Assembly: GCA_001698425.1 (NCBI GenBank)
Contig: MBRE01000059.1
Location: forward strand, 55,551-119,550
DNA from: Oscillatoriales cyanobacterium USR001
GTDB lineage: Bacteria > Cyanobacteriota > Cyanobacteriia > Cyanobacteriales > Microcoleaceae
Length of the DNA: 64,000 nucleotides
Direction: 5' to 3'
The first letter of the stretch is position 1. Every line of letters starts with the position of its first letter. Below the pieces are notes generated by a model that was not told the DNA's origin, made no database searches, and saw only the letters and a list, made by a program, of their open reading frames with translations. The position numbers and the translations under genes were made by a program. Of this stretch, positions 1 through 8,018 are shown one piece after another.

Positions 1-945
1 AATGCTAAACTTTATTCAGAAGTCAGCCAACTTAATCAGAATTTAGAAAAATCTAACCAAGATTTAGAACAAGCTAACCAACAACTAGCAGAATATTCAG
101 AAACCCTAGAACAGAAAGTTGAGGAACGAACCGCCGAATTAAAGTTAGCTCAAAAACAAATAGTTGCCACTGAAAAACTCGCCTCCCTTGGTGCATTAAC
201 CGCCGGTGTCGCCCACGAAATCCGCAATCCTCTTAACTTCGTCACTTCTCTAGCCACTCTCTCTCAGGATTTAACTTCTGAAATTGCCGAAGAAGTTGAA
301 CGCCAAGCTGAAAAATTAGATTCAGAATCTCTGGAGTTAATTAACGAAAATCTCACTTATTTGAAGCGCAACGTATCAGAAATTAACGAGCAAGGGCAAC
401 GAGCTAACAGTATTATTCAAAGTATGTTAATGCACTCTCGTAGCGACAGTAGTAGCCGCCAAAGAACAGATATTAATGCCCTTGTTGCTCAGGCTTTACA
501 ATTAGCTTATCACAGCATTCGTGCTAAAGATCCGGGTTTCAATCTAATTATTGAAACTGATTATGACCAATCAATTACAGAATTAGAAGTTGCTTTTTCT
601 GATCTGAGCCGCGCTTTAATTAACATCATTGATAATGCTTGTTATGCCTCCCATGCTAAACTATTTCAAGTTGGTGGAGATTTTCAGCCTACAATTGTTA
701 TTACTACTAAAAATTTAGATACGACAGCAGAAATTCACATTCGTGATAATGGTATGGGTATTTCTAAAGAAAATCAAGAAAAAATCTTTTTGCCTTTCTT
801 TACTACTAAGCCACCTGGACAGGGAACAGGGTTAGGTTTATCTATCACTCACGAGATTATTGTGGGGCAACATCGAGGTAATTTGGAGGTAAAAACTGAG
901 TTAGGAAATTACACCGAATTTATTATTACTTTGCCCAAAATTTGA
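1..945 (+). CDS. Sensor histidine kinase, C-terminal part (5' end outside window)
   Basis: The reading frame is open from base 1 to the TGA at 943-945, giving 314 visible residues, so the gene starts upstream of the window. The first ~55 residues are a Gln/Glu/Leu-rich coiled coil. The H-box AHEIRNPLNF follows, with the phosphoacceptor His near visible residue 72. The HATPase_c domain then shows an N-box (IIDNACYAS, ~209-217), a G1 box (DNGMGIS, ~249) and a G2 box (GTGLGL, ~275). This is a two-component kinase that autophosphorylates on His and passes phosphate to a response regulator. The sensor domain is not visible, so the signal is unknown. Confidence 0.93.
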   Translation, partial: NAKLYSEVSQLNQNLEKSNQDLEQANQQLAEYSETLEQKVEERTAELKLAQKQIVATEKLASLGALTAGVAHEIRNPLNFVTSLATLSQDLTSEIAEEVERQAEKLDSESLELINENLTYLKRNVSEINEQGQRANSIIQSMLMHSRSDSSSRQRTDINALVAQALQLAYHSIRAKDPGFNLIIETDYDQSITELEVAFSDLSRALINIIDNACYASHAKLFQVGGDFQPTIVITTKNLDTTAEIHIRDNGMGISKENQEKIFLPFFTTKPPGQGTGLGLSITHEIIVGQHRGNLEVKTELGNYTEFIITLPKI

Positions 946-974
946 GTTGCCAATAAATATTAAATCCCAATTTG

Positions 975-1070
975 GCAAATAACAGTTAACAGTTAACAAA
1001 TAACAGTTAACAGTTAACAGTTAACAAATAACAGTTAACCAATAACAGTTAACAAATAACAGTTAACAAA
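975..1070. repeat. Heptamer tandem repeat array (STRR type)
   Basis: Mixed tandem heptamers of the AACAGTT and AACAAAT type fill the gap between the kinase stop and purC. The same sequence family recurs at 1843-1890, 15497-15588, 22142-22292, 25704-25755, 38448-38616, 44862-45003 and 61330-61383. This matches the short tandemly repeated repetitive sequences known from filamentous cyanobacteria. Confidence 0.9.
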
Positions 1071-1107
1071 TATGGTATGCTAGTCAAAATCTCAAAAATC
1101 AAATCTC

Positions 1108-1836
1108 ATGTCTCTCGATCGCAAACTTTACGAAGGCAAAGCCAAAATTCTCTACACCACCGATGACAGCGAAATTTTGCTTACCCATTTCAAGGACGAC
1201 GCAACAGCTTTTAATGCTCAGAAACGTGGTACGATCGCAGGCAAAGGCGAAATTAATAATGCCATATCCCGCCATCTCTTCGAGCTATTGGAAGCGAAAG
1301 GGATTCCCACTCACTTCATAGATTGCCCCGCTCCCAACCAGATGCGCGTTCGCCGCGTCCAGATTATACCCTTAGAGGTGGTAGTTAGGAACATTGCCGC
1401 AGGTAGCCTATGTCAGCAAACCGGCATAGCTCTGGGAACAGCGCTCAATCCTCCTCTAGTAGAATTTTATTACAAAAATGACGCATTGGGAGATCCGCTG
1501 CTAACTCGCGATCGCCTGTTATTACTCCAACTGGCAACTCCCTATCAAATGGAAGAATTACAAGCCTCCGCCAGAGCAATTAACGAAATTCTCAAAGTCT
1601 TTTTCAACCAATGTGGCATTACCCTGGTAGACTTCAAACTGGAATTTGGCTTCGATCGCGATCGTAAACTTATTCTCGCCGACGAAATCAGTCCCGATAC
1701 CTGTAGACTATGGGATCAATCAGAAACCGACCCCAATCAACGGGTAATGGATAAAGACAGATTTCGCCGCGATTTAGGCTCAGTAGAGACAGCTTATCAA
1801 AAAGTCCTCCAACGGGTACTATCTCAAAATGCTTAA
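1108..1836 (+). CDS. purC: Phosphoribosylaminoimidazole-succinocarboxamide synthase (SAICAR synthase)
   Basis: PurC joins CAIR and L-aspartate, using ATP, to make SAICAR in de novo purine synthesis (cytosol). The 242-residue length is normal for the bacterial single-domain enzyme. Visible family signatures are the N-terminal LYEGKAKILY strand-loop, VVRNIAAGS (~93-101), LVDFKLEFG (~174-182) and ADEISPDTCRLWD (~191-203), which carry nucleotide and substrate contacts. The ATG start follows the repeat array. bamA lies downstream on the same strand across another heptamer array, so co-transcription is possible but not shown. Confidence 0.97.
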   Translation: MSLDRKLYEGKAKILYTTDDSEILLTHFKDDATAFNAQKRGTIAGKGEINNAISRHLFELLEAKGIPTHFIDCPAPNQMRVRRVQIIPLEVVVRNIAAGSLCQQTGIALGTALNPPLVEFYYKNDALGDPLLTRDRLLLLQLATPYQMEELQASARAINEILKVFFNQCGITLVDFKLEFGFDRDRKLILADEISPDTCRLWDQSETDPNQRVMDKDRFRRDLGSVETAYQKVLQRVLSQNA

Positions 1837-1842
1837 ACTTCC

Positions 1843-1890
1843 TTGTTAACTGTTAACGGTTAACTGTTAACGGTTAACTGTTAACTGTGT
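1843..1890. repeat. Heptamer tandem repeat array
   Basis: Tandem GTTAACT/GTTAACG units sit directly after the purC stop codon. The array is the inverse-orientation relative of the one before purC, so purC is bracketed by related arrays. The TTAAC palindromic core could form hairpins in RNA. Confidence 0.85.
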
Positions 1891-1931
1891 AACTAACAAA
1901 ATTAGTGTACCGACCAAGAATTAAAATAAAA

Positions 1932-4547
1932 ATGCGCCTATCTGCTGTTTTCATTGCCGTTTTAACCGCTTCAGCAACTTGTGGATTATCAGATTCCGCT
2001 AATTGCCAAACCCCATCACAGGAGCTTTCAGAAATAGGTGTAAAACCTAACTTTGCCAAGCTACCAAAATTTTCAGACTCAAAATTATCAGAAATTCCTG
2101 CATCGATGCCAAAGCCAGAGCAGCTAATTGGCAATCAGAAAACCCCAAAATTTACTGATGTTAGCTTACCCACATCTGCCATCAGTCAAAATATCAGCGA
2201 TCGAGATGAAAACGGCGAAAACAATAATATATCCTTGCTTTCCCCCAACACTAACTCAGAGAAAAATAGCACCAATTGGATTGAAGAAATCCAAAGCGAA
2301 CTGACTACAGATTTAGGCAAGACATCTGAATCTAACCAAAATCAAACGAATGCTACTAATGAAATAACCCCAAATCCAGTTTCATTAGCACCTTTGACGC
2401 AGACGACAAACGCGGAAAAAACGCAGAAAGAAGAGCATAAAGAGGGTAATAGTAACGAAATTGTTGCTATAAAAACTCAAACTGCGCCTCGATCGAATCA
2501 ACTCACACCAACCAGAAAAAGTAGCCCAAAACCTAAACAAAACCCCAAACTTGCGGGTACACCCGTCGGCTATGTTCCCCATTCTCCTATCGACATCACT
2601 CAACTTCCATCGCCTAGCAATACTCCTGCCACTGAGCCATCAAATAACCCTTCATCTATTCCCTCAACCCCACCAATAGACCCCCTAAAACCAACTGAAA
2701 CAGCGCCTCAAACACCCCCAGAACCTCCAGCACCAAGGACTACACCTACACCTCCTACGGGACAGTCAGATCCTCAAGTATTAGTAGCAGAAGTTGTTGT
2801 TACAGGAGTAGATGGAGAACTAAAAGATCGAGTTTATCAAGCGATTAGCACTCAACCGGGACGAACAACTACGCGATCGCAACTCCAACAAGATATTAAC
2901 GCCATTTTCGCCACCGGCTTCTTTAAAAATGTCCGCGCCTTACCAGAAGATACACCTTTAGGAGTGCGAGTAAATTTTGTTGTACAGGCAAATCCAATAT
3001 TACAAGGAGTACAAATTAGCGACGGGCAAATTTTACCCCAAAGTGTCATTGATGAAGCCTTTGGCGATCAATACGGCAAAATTCTTAACCTCCGCCGATT
3101 TGAGGAAGGAGTGAAAAAAGTCAATAAATGGTATCAAGATAATGGCTATGTTTTAGCTCAAATTATTGATACGCCCCAAGTATCAGAGGATGGAAAAGTA
3201 ACGCTACAAGTAGCAGAAGGCATAGTTGAAGCCGTAGAAGTCCGATTTTTGAACAAAGAAGGCGAAGCCACAGATGCCAAAGGTCAACCGATTAAAGGTA
3301 ATACTCGGACATTTATTATTACCCGCGAAATCGAACTAAAACCAGGGGAAGTTTTTAATAGAAATAAAGCCGAAAAAGATTTGCGGCGAGTGTTTGGTTT
3401 AGGAATTTTTGAAGACGTGCGATTGGCATTAGAACCGGGAACTACTGACCCTCGTAAAGCGCGAGTAATTGTGAATGTAATTGAAAAAAATACCGGTTCC
3501 TTGGCAGTTGGTGCGGGGCTGAGTTCTGCAACTGGGTTGTTTGGAACTGTTAGTTATCAAGAACAAAATTTAGGGGGAAATAATCAGCGATTAGGAGCAG
3601 AGTTGCAATTAGGAGAAAGGGCAACTTTGTTCGATCTGACTTTTACTGACCCTTGGATTGCGGGCGATCCCTATCGTACTTCTTATAGTGTGAATGTTTT
3701 TCAAAGGCGATCGATCAGTGTAATTTTTGATGGTGGAGATGATGAAATTCGCTTACCAAATGGCGATCGCCCGCGAATTTGGCGCACTGGTGGTGGAGTG
3801 AATTTTACTCGTCCTCTAGCTAGAAATCCCTTTGCTGATTCAGAATGGACAGCTTCAGTGGGTTTTCAATATCAACGAATTTCTATTCGCGATCGCAATA
3901 GTAATATTAGAACGCGAGATGAAGAAGGCAATCAGTTAAGTTTCAGTAATTCCGGTTCTGATGATTTATTTACCTTACAAGCTGGAGTTGTACGCGATCG
4001 ACGCAATGATAACTTCCGCCCCACAAAAGGATCGCTATTACGTTTTGGTATAGAACAATCGATTCCAATTGGATCGGGTGCAATCTTTTTGAATCGCATT
4101 CGAGGTAGCTACAGTCACTATATTCCAGTCCGCTACACTAACTTTACCGAAGGTCCGCAAACTCTAGCTTTCAACATTCAAGCTGGAACAATTTTAGGCG
4201 ATTTACCTCCCTACGAAGCTTTTGCCTTGGGTGGCGCAAACTCCGTGCGGGGCTATGATGAAGGTGACATAGGTGCCGGTCGTAGTTTTATCCAAGCAAC
4301 AGCAGAATATCGCTTTCCGATTATCTCCTTTGTTGGCGGTGCATTCTTCATCGATGCAGCGACAGATTTAGGCACTGGTAAAAGTGTCCCAGGCGATCCC
4401 GCAGGAGCTAGAGGAAAGCCGGGAAGTGGAGTAGGCGTTGGTTTTGGAATACGAGTGCAATCTCCATTAGGACCGATCAGAATCGATTATGGTTTTGGTT
4501 TGGATGGTAATAGTAAATTGCACTTTGGTATTGGCGAGAGATTCTAA
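1932..4547 (+). CDS. bamA: Outer membrane assembly factor BamA/Omp85
   Basis: Omp85 proteins insert beta-barrels into the outer membrane. The ATG at 1932 is preferred over an in-frame GTG at 1905 because it opens directly into a signal peptide (MRLSAVFIAVLTASA). A long Ser/Thr/Asn/Pro-rich disordered stretch follows (~20-280). Three POTRA modules cover ~285-520 (beginning near VLVAEVVVTGV, ILQGVQISDG and IVEAVEVRF). The barrel runs from ~530 to the end, with the conserved VRGYDEGDIG loop motif and a C-terminal Phe (GERF). The three-POTRA layout fits cyanobacterial and Toc75-like members. The extended Pro/Ser linker is longer than in proteobacterial BamA. Confidence 0.93.
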   Translation: MRLSAVFIAVLTASATCGLSDSANCQTPSQELSEIGVKPNFAKLPKFSDSKLSEIPASMPKPEQLIGNQKTPKFTDVSLPTSAISQNISDRDENGENNNISLLSPNTNSEKNSTNWIEEIQSELTTDLGKTSESNQNQTNATNEITPNPVSLAPLTQTTNAEKTQKEEHKEGNSNEIVAIKTQTAPRSNQLTPTRKSSPKPKQNPKLAGTPVGYVPHSPIDITQLPSPSNTPATEPSNNPSSIPSTPPIDPLKPTETAPQTPPEPPAPRTTPTPPTGQSDPQVLVAEVVVTGVDGELKDRVYQAISTQPGRTTTRSQLQQDINAIFATGFFKNVRALPEDTPLGVRVNFVVQANPILQGVQISDGQILPQSVIDEAFGDQYGKILNLRRFEEGVKKVNKWYQDNGYVLAQIIDTPQVSEDGKVTLQVAEGIVEAVEVRFLNKEGEATDAKGQPIKGNTRTFIITREIELKPGEVFNRNKAEKDLRRVFGLGIFEDVRLALEPGTTDPRKARVIVNVIEKNTGSLAVGAGLSSATGLFGTVSYQEQNLGGNNQRLGAELQLGERATLFDLTFTDPWIAGDPYRTSYSVNVFQRRSISVIFDGGDDEIRLPNGDRPRIWRTGGGVNFTRPLARNPFADSEWTASVGFQYQRISIRDRNSNIRTRDEEGNQLSFSNSGSDDLFTLQAGVVRDRRNDNFRPTKGSLLRFGIEQSIPIGSGAIFLNRIRGSYSHYIPVRYTNFTEGPQTLAFNIQAGTILGDLPPYEAFALGGANSVRGYDEGDIGAGRSFIQATAEYRFPIISFVGGAFFIDAATDLGTGKSVPGDPAGARGKPGSGVGVGFGIRVQSPLGPIRIDYGFGLDGNSKLHFGIGERF

Positions 4548-4600
4548 TAAGTATAATTTAAGAATCTTACTAATCCGATTAAATTACCCAAAAATTAGCC

Positions 4601-5482
4601 ATGTCGGATCTAATCACTCTTGACCCCAATCAATACCCCGATACTAGCCAACTCGTACAAGAAGACGATACTCCCTTGGATAGTTTTATTAACGAAAAAC
4701 AACAGCGACTTCTCACAGAAGTTCTCTCTGGCTATCAGTTAAATGATGGTATTCCTTTTATTGTCGCCGCCAATGTGGGCATCTTCCGTACAGTCCGCCA
4801 TCCGGCCATAGTTCCTGATATATTCCTCAGTTTAAATGTGACTATTGCTGATACTTGGGAGAGGCGAGATGTCCGTTCTTATTTACTCTGGGAATTTGGC
4901 AAACCTCCAGAAATGGTAATTGAAATTGTTTCTCCGACTCCGGGGAATGAATTGGGTAGCAAATTCACTGATTATGCCTTGATGGGGGTAATGTATTATA
5001 TAGTTTACGATCCTCTTGGTGAATTGAGCGATCGCCCTTTACAAATGTTTCAATTACAAGGGGGTCGTTATGTGCCGAAAATTGATACTTGGTTTCCTTT
5101 AGTTGGTTTAGGTTTAACTCTTTGGCAAGGTATCTTTGAAACTGTTAATGATACTTGGTTAAGATGGTGTGATGCTGAGGGTAATGTTATTCCGACTGTG
5201 GAGGAATTAGCTATTAGACTCTCTCAAACTAAGTTACAGTTAACGGAATCTGAGGCACAGTTATCTCAAACTCAGTCACAGTTAACGGCGGCTCAAAATC
5301 AGACAAAACAAGCTTTATTACAAGGGATTCAGTTAGGTTTACAGCTTAAGTTTGGGACTTCAGGGTTAGAGATTTTTGGAGAAATTTCTGCTATTGATGA
5401 TCTGAATTTGCTGCAAATTATAACTTCTAGCTTGTTAACAGTTGAGGGGTTAGAAGAATTACGACAAATTTATTTGTCATAA
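4601..5482 (+). CDS. Uma2 family protein (DUF820, PD-(D/E)XK nuclease fold)
   Basis: Uma2/DUF820 proteins have a restriction-endonuclease-like fold and are greatly expanded in cyanobacteria; their cellular role is not established. The catalytic pattern is visible: Asp73 (VPDIFLS), Glu108 (VIEIVSP) and Lys121 (GSKFTDY), with the family-typical tail MGVMYYIVYDP. The C-terminal ~90 residues (~205-245 most clearly) form a Gln/Leu/Thr-rich coiled coil with short internal repeats, a frequent extension in this family. The gene stands alone, between bamA and a hairpin terminator shared with the convergent membrane-protein gene. Confidence 0.88.
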   Translation: MSDLITLDPNQYPDTSQLVQEDDTPLDSFINEKQQRLLTEVLSGYQLNDGIPFIVAANVGIFRTVRHPAIVPDIFLSLNVTIADTWERRDVRSYLLWEFGKPPEMVIEIVSPTPGNELGSKFTDYALMGVMYYIVYDPLGELSDRPLQMFQLQGGRYVPKIDTWFPLVGLGLTLWQGIFETVNDTWLRWCDAEGNVIPTVEELAIRLSQTKLQLTESEAQLSQTQSQLTAAQNQTKQALLQGIQLGLQLKFGTSGLEIFGEISAIDDLNLLQIITSSLLTVEGLEELRQIYLS

Positions 5483-5495
5483 TGACTTATCGTTT

Positions 5496-5521
5496 GGCTC
5501 TCCCAGAGTTACGGGAGAGCC
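5496..5521. terminator. Bidirectional hairpin terminator
   Basis: GGCTCTCCC (5496-5504) pairs perfectly with GGGAGAGCC (5513-5521) across an 8-nt loop. It lies between the stop of the Uma2 gene and the stop of the convergent minus-strand gene. No long T run follows. Confidence 0.7.
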
Positions 5522-5535
5522 TATTACAAAGGATT

Positions 5536-6003
5536 TTAACGTTCCGGGCGATCGCCACGTCGCGGTGGTTTCTGATCGTAATCCATTATTAAATACCGAA
5601 CACTCATTGGGCTGATAGTAGTGAGTAGAGTTGTGAACCAGATCACACCTATAACACCTATTTCATTTTGTCTCGCTGGTAGTATAAACGTATAGTTTCC
5701 AGAAAGTGATGTAAAGAAGTCAAAAACAACGCAGGCTAACCAAGGTGCTAGTAATGTCCATTGTCCCTCACGAGCATCTTTCCAGACGTTTATAGTAAGT
5801 AGGTTGAAGCAAAAGACTATAACTGTACTAACAAAAGCTATTCCGTAGATTCCATAAGTGTTACTATCAATGTTATTCAGAGAAATAGAGAATTTTGGAC
5901 CAGCAACTATGGATACTACTCCTAAAAATGTTGTCACGAAATCCCAGAGCGTTCCAACGGCAAATCCAGTAATTAAGATTTCAGATATTCCTTTATCTCT
6001 CAT
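5536..6003 (-). CDS. Hypothetical integral membrane protein (four predicted TM helices)
   Basis: I do not recognise this family. The protein is ~155 residues and mostly hydrophobic, with four likely membrane helices near residues 8-28, 48-66, 76-95 and 108-128. It ends in a basic Pro/Arg tail (KPPRRGDRPER). The ATG at 6003 is chosen because GAGG lies 5 nt upstream; an in-frame TTG at 6021 would overlap the preceding gene. It sits 7 nt downstream of the 6011-6619 gene and is clearly its operon partner. Confidence 0.75.
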   Translation of the reverse strand: MRDKGISEILITGFAVGTLWDFVTTFLGVVSIVAGPKFSISLNNIDSNTYGIYGIAFVSTVIVFCFNLLTINVWKDAREGQWTLLAPWLACVVFDFFTSLSGNYTFILPARQNEIGVIGVIWFTTLLTTISPMSVRYLIMDYDQKPPRRGDRPER

Positions 6004-6010
6004 ATATTCC

Positions 6011-6619
6011 TCACTTACCAATTAGTAGTAGCGTAGCAATTAGTATTCCAAGCAAAAGCAGAACAGCCATAAGAATGACATACTTAGTATTGGGAGACAT
6101 ATCTGGTAGTCTTATACCTAAGTTAAATCCCAATAAATTTGGCTTTTTTGCCTTTACCGGATGCACCATTGGGATGTCTACAAATTTAGCCAATTCAACG
6201 ATAGTTTGTCTCCAGACTAATAACCAATAAGTTCTTAAGCTATCTGGATCAATTACAGTAGGAAGATCGTTTAGCTTATCAAACATCTTTATGGCTATAT
6301 ATTGATGTTCCAAAACTCGCGGTGAATTATTTATCAACTCTTGCTGTTTACTGGATTCTAAAATCTGGAGAATAGCTTGATGCTGATATGACCACACTTC
6401 AAAAGCTACTTTGTACAGTCGGTATAAATGAAATCTTGTAAAGGCTCCATGATCGTAGTAAATATCGTCAATTGTCCTGGTAACTTCCAAACCATTACGA
6501 ACAATGGTAAATAGTTCAGACTTAGCCCATTTGCTTTTTCTAGTTCTTTCCAAGAGTTGAGCGATATCTCTCTCGAAAGTCTCTTCGTTATTAATATCCT
6601 GTGCCACTTCTGTAGTCAT
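6011..6619 (-). CDS. Hypothetical protein with C-terminal membrane anchor
   Basis: The protein is about 202 residues and not recognised. It starts MTTEVAQDINNEE at the ATG at 6619, with a GGGG purine run upstream; an in-frame TTG lies 15 nt earlier. The first ~165 residues are soluble and mainly helical, rich in charged and aromatic residues. One strong TM helix (VILMAVLLLLGILIATLLLI) closes the protein, so it should be a cytoplasmic domain tethered to a membrane. It is the first gene of a two-gene operon with the four-helix protein 7 nt downstream. The nuclease gene at 6758-7837 is co-directional upstream. Confidence 0.75.
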   Translation of the reverse strand: MTTEVAQDINNEETFERDIAQLLERTRKSKWAKSELFTIVRNGLEVTRTIDDIYYDHGAFTRFHLYRLYKVAFEVWSYQHQAILQILESSKQQELINNSPRVLEHQYIAIKMFDKLNDLPTVIDPDSLRTYWLLVWRQTIVELAKFVDIPMVHPVKAKKPNLLGFNLGIRLPDMSPNTKYVILMAVLLLLGILIATLLLIGK

Positions 6620-6757
6620 AAAACCCCACTGCAAGTTTCACTATTTATGGTCTTGCCTGTGCTAATAAAATGGTTAATTCGCTTATCTTTCCCGACGAAA
6701 CTTTATTTGCTTGCCAGATAGCTTTATCCATTGCTTACTTCCTATGAAAAGTATCGT

Positions 6758-7837
6758 TTACCATGAACTATCGTTACTACTAGAGCTACTATCAGATCCG
6801 CTACTATCCGCATAATCACTACTTCCAGAGTCATAACTATAGCTTGAGTCTGAATGGGAACTGTAGCTTGAGTCTGAATCGGAACTATAGCTTGAGTTTG
6901 AGTCACCACTGCTGTAATCATAATTATTATTTGATTCGGAGTCAGAGCTACCACCAAACAAATCCCAAGATCCTCCACTATCGCCAGAATCACTGCTATT
7001 GGAATCAGAACTATCACTCAGTTCAGAGTCAGAGTTACTACCAAACCAATCACCGAGCCAAGAGCTACCACTATCGCCAGCATTACTGCTGCTGTCATCA
7101 GAATTACCACTTGATTTAGAGTCAGAACTGCTCCCAAAAAAGCCAACAAATGATGATATCAAGCCACCAAGTAATACTTCTCCTCCACCATCAATTGATA
7201 ATGATTCTCCTCCACTATTACTACTGTTGCTATGCCAGTGAGATTGAAGTTCTGGAGGCAGTCCTAGTGTAAGGCCATTCTCTTTGACATCAGATGAATC
7301 AGCAAAGAAAATATTATCGGGAGAAATTACAAACCATTGAGTTTTATTTAACACTTCCTTGACACCGGAGCCAAAGCAGTCAGCAGTTCCATCAGAAGTA
7401 GAAAAAATCAGGGGAATCCCTCTCTCATTTGCTAAGTAAACTAGCCGTTTAGCTTGATCGACTGCATCAGCATTATTCCATTTTGATGTATAAGCTTTGC
7501 ACTCCATTATAGCTACTTCGTTGTCATTACTATCACGAATAATGACATCAATTTGAGTATTTTTTCCATACTGTTCCAATGTTTCATCGTAAACTAAGTT
7601 ACCCTCATCCCAAAAAGCATTCAATCCAAATTCATCAAGTTGTTGTTCTGTATACCTCTCCAAATCTTTTCCCTGTAGATAACTAGCTGTACCCCTTTCT
7701 TGATTTTTGCTAGAGGTTCTCCCCTGTGTTGCCTCTGAGTTACTACCAGTAGCATCATCAAAGCCGAAGGCTTCAGCAATCTCAGAGCTTATCTCGTTAA
7801 CCATTTCGCCAACCCAATCGAAGAGTCCTCCACTCAT
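6758..7837 (-). CDS. PD-(D/E)XK restriction-endonuclease-like protein with Ser/Asp-rich tail
   Basis: Residues ~50-200 look like an Mrr/RecB-type nuclease domain. Asp97 (TQIDVII), Glu112 and Lys114 (MECKAY) form the D...ExK catalytic pattern, and the region resembles NERD/Mrr domains in general layout. From ~235 to the end (359) the protein becomes an extreme Ser/Asp/Gly/Asn low-complexity tail, acidic and repetitive, ending SSSSSNDSSW. The N-terminus is amphipathic and rich in acidic residues. It is encoded divergently from the vMAP-HTH gene, and the ~180-bp gap carries 10-bp repeats. The nuclease fold is well supported; the substrate and the role of the tail are unknown. Confidence 0.8.
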   Translation of the reverse strand: MSGGLFDWVGEMVNEISSEIAEAFGFDDATGSNSEATQGRTSSKNQERGTASYLQGKDLERYTEQQLDEFGLNAFWDEGNLVYDETLEQYGKNTQIDVIIRDSNDNEVAIMECKAYTSKWNNADAVDQAKRLVYLANERGIPLIFSTSDGTADCFGSGVKEVLNKTQWFVISPDNIFFADSSDVKENGLTLGLPPELQSHWHSNSSNSGGESLSIDGGGEVLLGGLISSFVGFFGSSSDSKSSGNSDDSSSNAGDSGSSWLGDWFGSNSDSELSDSSDSNSSDSGDSGGSWDLFGGSSDSESNNNYDYSSGDSNSSYSSDSDSSYSSHSDSSYSYDSGSSDYADSSGSDSSSSSNDSSW

Positions 7838-7910
7838 AACTACTTTCTCCTTCTAACCTACACTCGATAAGTTTCTCTCCATATAGTAGGCTTTTCTCTC
7901 AAAAATTGAA

Positions 7911-7980
7911 AGACGGAAAAAGACGGAACTTTTTCACTTATTGGAGTAAGTCGGATAAAGACGGATAAAGACGGATAAAG
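7911..7980. promoter_or_regulatory. 10-bp periodic direct repeats in divergent promoter region
   Basis: Two units of AGACGGAAAA type (about 7911-7930) are followed by three head-to-tail units of GACGGATAAA type (about 7950-7980). The unit length equals one helical turn, so bound proteins would line up on one face of the DNA. The last unit abuts the -10 element of the vMAP-HTH gene. This is an operator-like arrangement; the binding protein is inferred, not known. Confidence 0.6.
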
Positions 7981-7982
7981 TT

Positions 7983-7991
7983 TGCTATAAT
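7983..7991 (+). promoter_or_regulatory. Extended -10 promoter for the vMAP-HTH gene
   Basis: TTGCTATAAT gives a perfect TATAAT (7986-7991) preceded by the TGn extension. It lies ~28 nt before the ATG at 8019. The -35 region is occupied by the 10-bp repeats, so activation or repression there is plausible. Confidence 0.6.
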
Positions 7992-8018
7992 AACGATTGT
8001 TCTCTCACATCCATTCTG

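Noticed and set aside
6844..7241. Plus-strand frames rich in Ser, Asn, His and Tyr opposite the nuclease tail
   Set aside because: They arise from the complement of the Ser/Asp repeats and contain no domain; the minus-strand nuclease frame has catalytic motifs.
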